64,000 nt of DNA from Arcobacter sp. (GTDB lineage Bacteria; Campylobacterota; Campylobacteria; Campylobacterales; Sulfurimonadaceae): contig JAGXFN010000015.1 in assembly GCA_024637195.1 (NCBI GenBank), positions 1 through 64,000 of the forward strand, written 5' to 3'. Below, piece after piece: positions 63,519-64,000 of the stretch. A program made the position numbers and the translations under genes. Each line of letters begins with the position of its first letter. The stretch's first letter is position 1. The notes under the pieces were generated by a model. That model was not told the origin of the DNA. It made no database searches and saw nothing but the letters and a program-made list of their open reading frames with translations.

Positions 63519-64000
63519 ATGCCAGGTTTAAAATTTTTCTTTTCTTTTCTTCTTTTTACGGCACTTATGTCTGCGGACACTCTACATCAGGCCGTAAAAG
63601 ATATAAACGAGCCTAAAGTGCACCAGCTTGTTGAGGCCGGTGCTGATGTCAACGCAGTGGATCTAAAGGGAAGAACCCCGCTTCATCTCGCAGCACCCAT
63701 CGGCCGCCTCTCTCTTGTACAGTATCTTGTTGCGCAGGGAGCAGATATCCATCTTAGAGACAATGCGCACAAGACGCCTCTGGTCTATGCTATTGAAAAA
63801 AACCATATTAAAGTAATCATTTATTTAAGCGAAGAAACAAGAAAATACAAGGCAGAAGTGAAGACCGATCTTTTCAGTGCAGTCAGGACGGGAGATATCG
63901 AACAGGTTAAGCTGTTTTTGCAAAGCGTTGATGTCAACAGCACAAACAAGGATGGGAAAACAGCCCTGCATATCGCCTGCGAGTACGCAAGAGGAGCCAT
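63519..64000 (+). CDS. exported ankyrin-repeat protein (N-terminal part)
   Basis: The frame starts at the ATG at 63519 and runs off the end of the window after 160 full codons. Residues 1-19 form a signal peptide (PGLKFFFSFLLFTALMSA) with cleavage likely after Ala, so the repeats are exported, probably to the periplasm. Ankyrin repeats follow: the pattern VNAVDLKGRTPLHLAA near 50 and KDGKTALHIAC near 145 show the consensus D-x-x-G-x-T-x-L-H-x-A, with a third, weaker repeat between them. Ankyrin repeats mediate protein binding. The end of the gene is outside the window. Confidence 0.82.
   Translation, partial: MPGLKFFFSFLLFTALMSADTLHQAVKDINEPKVHQLVEAGADVNAVDLKGRTPLHLAAPIGRLSLVQYLVAQGADIHLRDNAHKTPLVYAIEKNHIKVIIYLSEETRKYKAEVKTDLFSAVRTGDIEQVKLFLQSVDVNSTNKDGKTALHIACEYARGA

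Overview
The window looks like chromosomal backbone of a Campylobacterota bacterium (former Epsilonproteobacteria), most like the Sulfurimonas group. The basis is gene content and order: rsmH followed by an FtsL-like gene, a PpiD/SurA-type foldase overlapping ftsA-ftsZ, aroA-ispH-rpsA-serA, a polyprenyl synthase-hemA-proS-hemC run followed by a UbiD-type decarboxylase of the menaquinone kind, and sharp TATAAT -10 boxes. Genus assignment is inference. Base composition looks even, and I found no IS element, phage gene, CRISPR array, rRNA or recognisable tRNA. No gap between genes exceeds 300 bases.

Layout. 1-8113: a cut-off ADP-ribosylglycohydrolase, a ScsD-like thioredoxin behind an Uup-type ABC-F ATPase, a small membrane protein divergent from a MATE exporter, an M48 protease-prmC pair, a DUF4149 membrane protein and an MlaF-like ATPase. 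8126-14062: J-domain protein, ftsZ, ftsA, periplasmic foldase, then bioA. 14068-19126: a class II aldolase-fold protein lacking its metal ligands, rsmH, an FtsL-like protein and an RND permease. 19177-29740: hemD and nhaA, then an N-type rotary ATPase split into two divergent arms (atpDCQR on minus, atpBEFAG on plus), then a CPA2-type antiporter with a CBS protein. 29970-32829: RhlE helicase and three unrecognised genes. 32836-43305: isoprenoid, haem and menaquinone genes with proS, redox proteins, a small cytochrome c and a large cysteine-rich lipoprotein. 43416-55265: argH, OsmC, HIT, pheST, aroA, ispH, rpsA, an unknown anchored protein, serA. 55333-57848: a LapD-like receptor and LapG-like protein. 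57975-64000: efp, DJ-1 family, dnaE, a membrane protein and the start of an exported ankyrin protein.

Most genes are housekeeping. Two places stand out. The first is the N-ATPase locus: the usual atpDCQRBEFAG gene set is present but opens outward from one 70-bp promoter region, and each arm is followed by a cation/proton antiporter gene, which suggests a dedicated ion-circuit island. The second is the LapD/LapG pair, in which the LapG-like protein has serine at the place of the catalytic cysteine while histidine and aspartate remain and the receptor keeps its periplasmic Trp motif, suggesting a non-proteolytic or altered c-di-GMP switch. A third, smaller case is the metal-less aldolase-fold protein.
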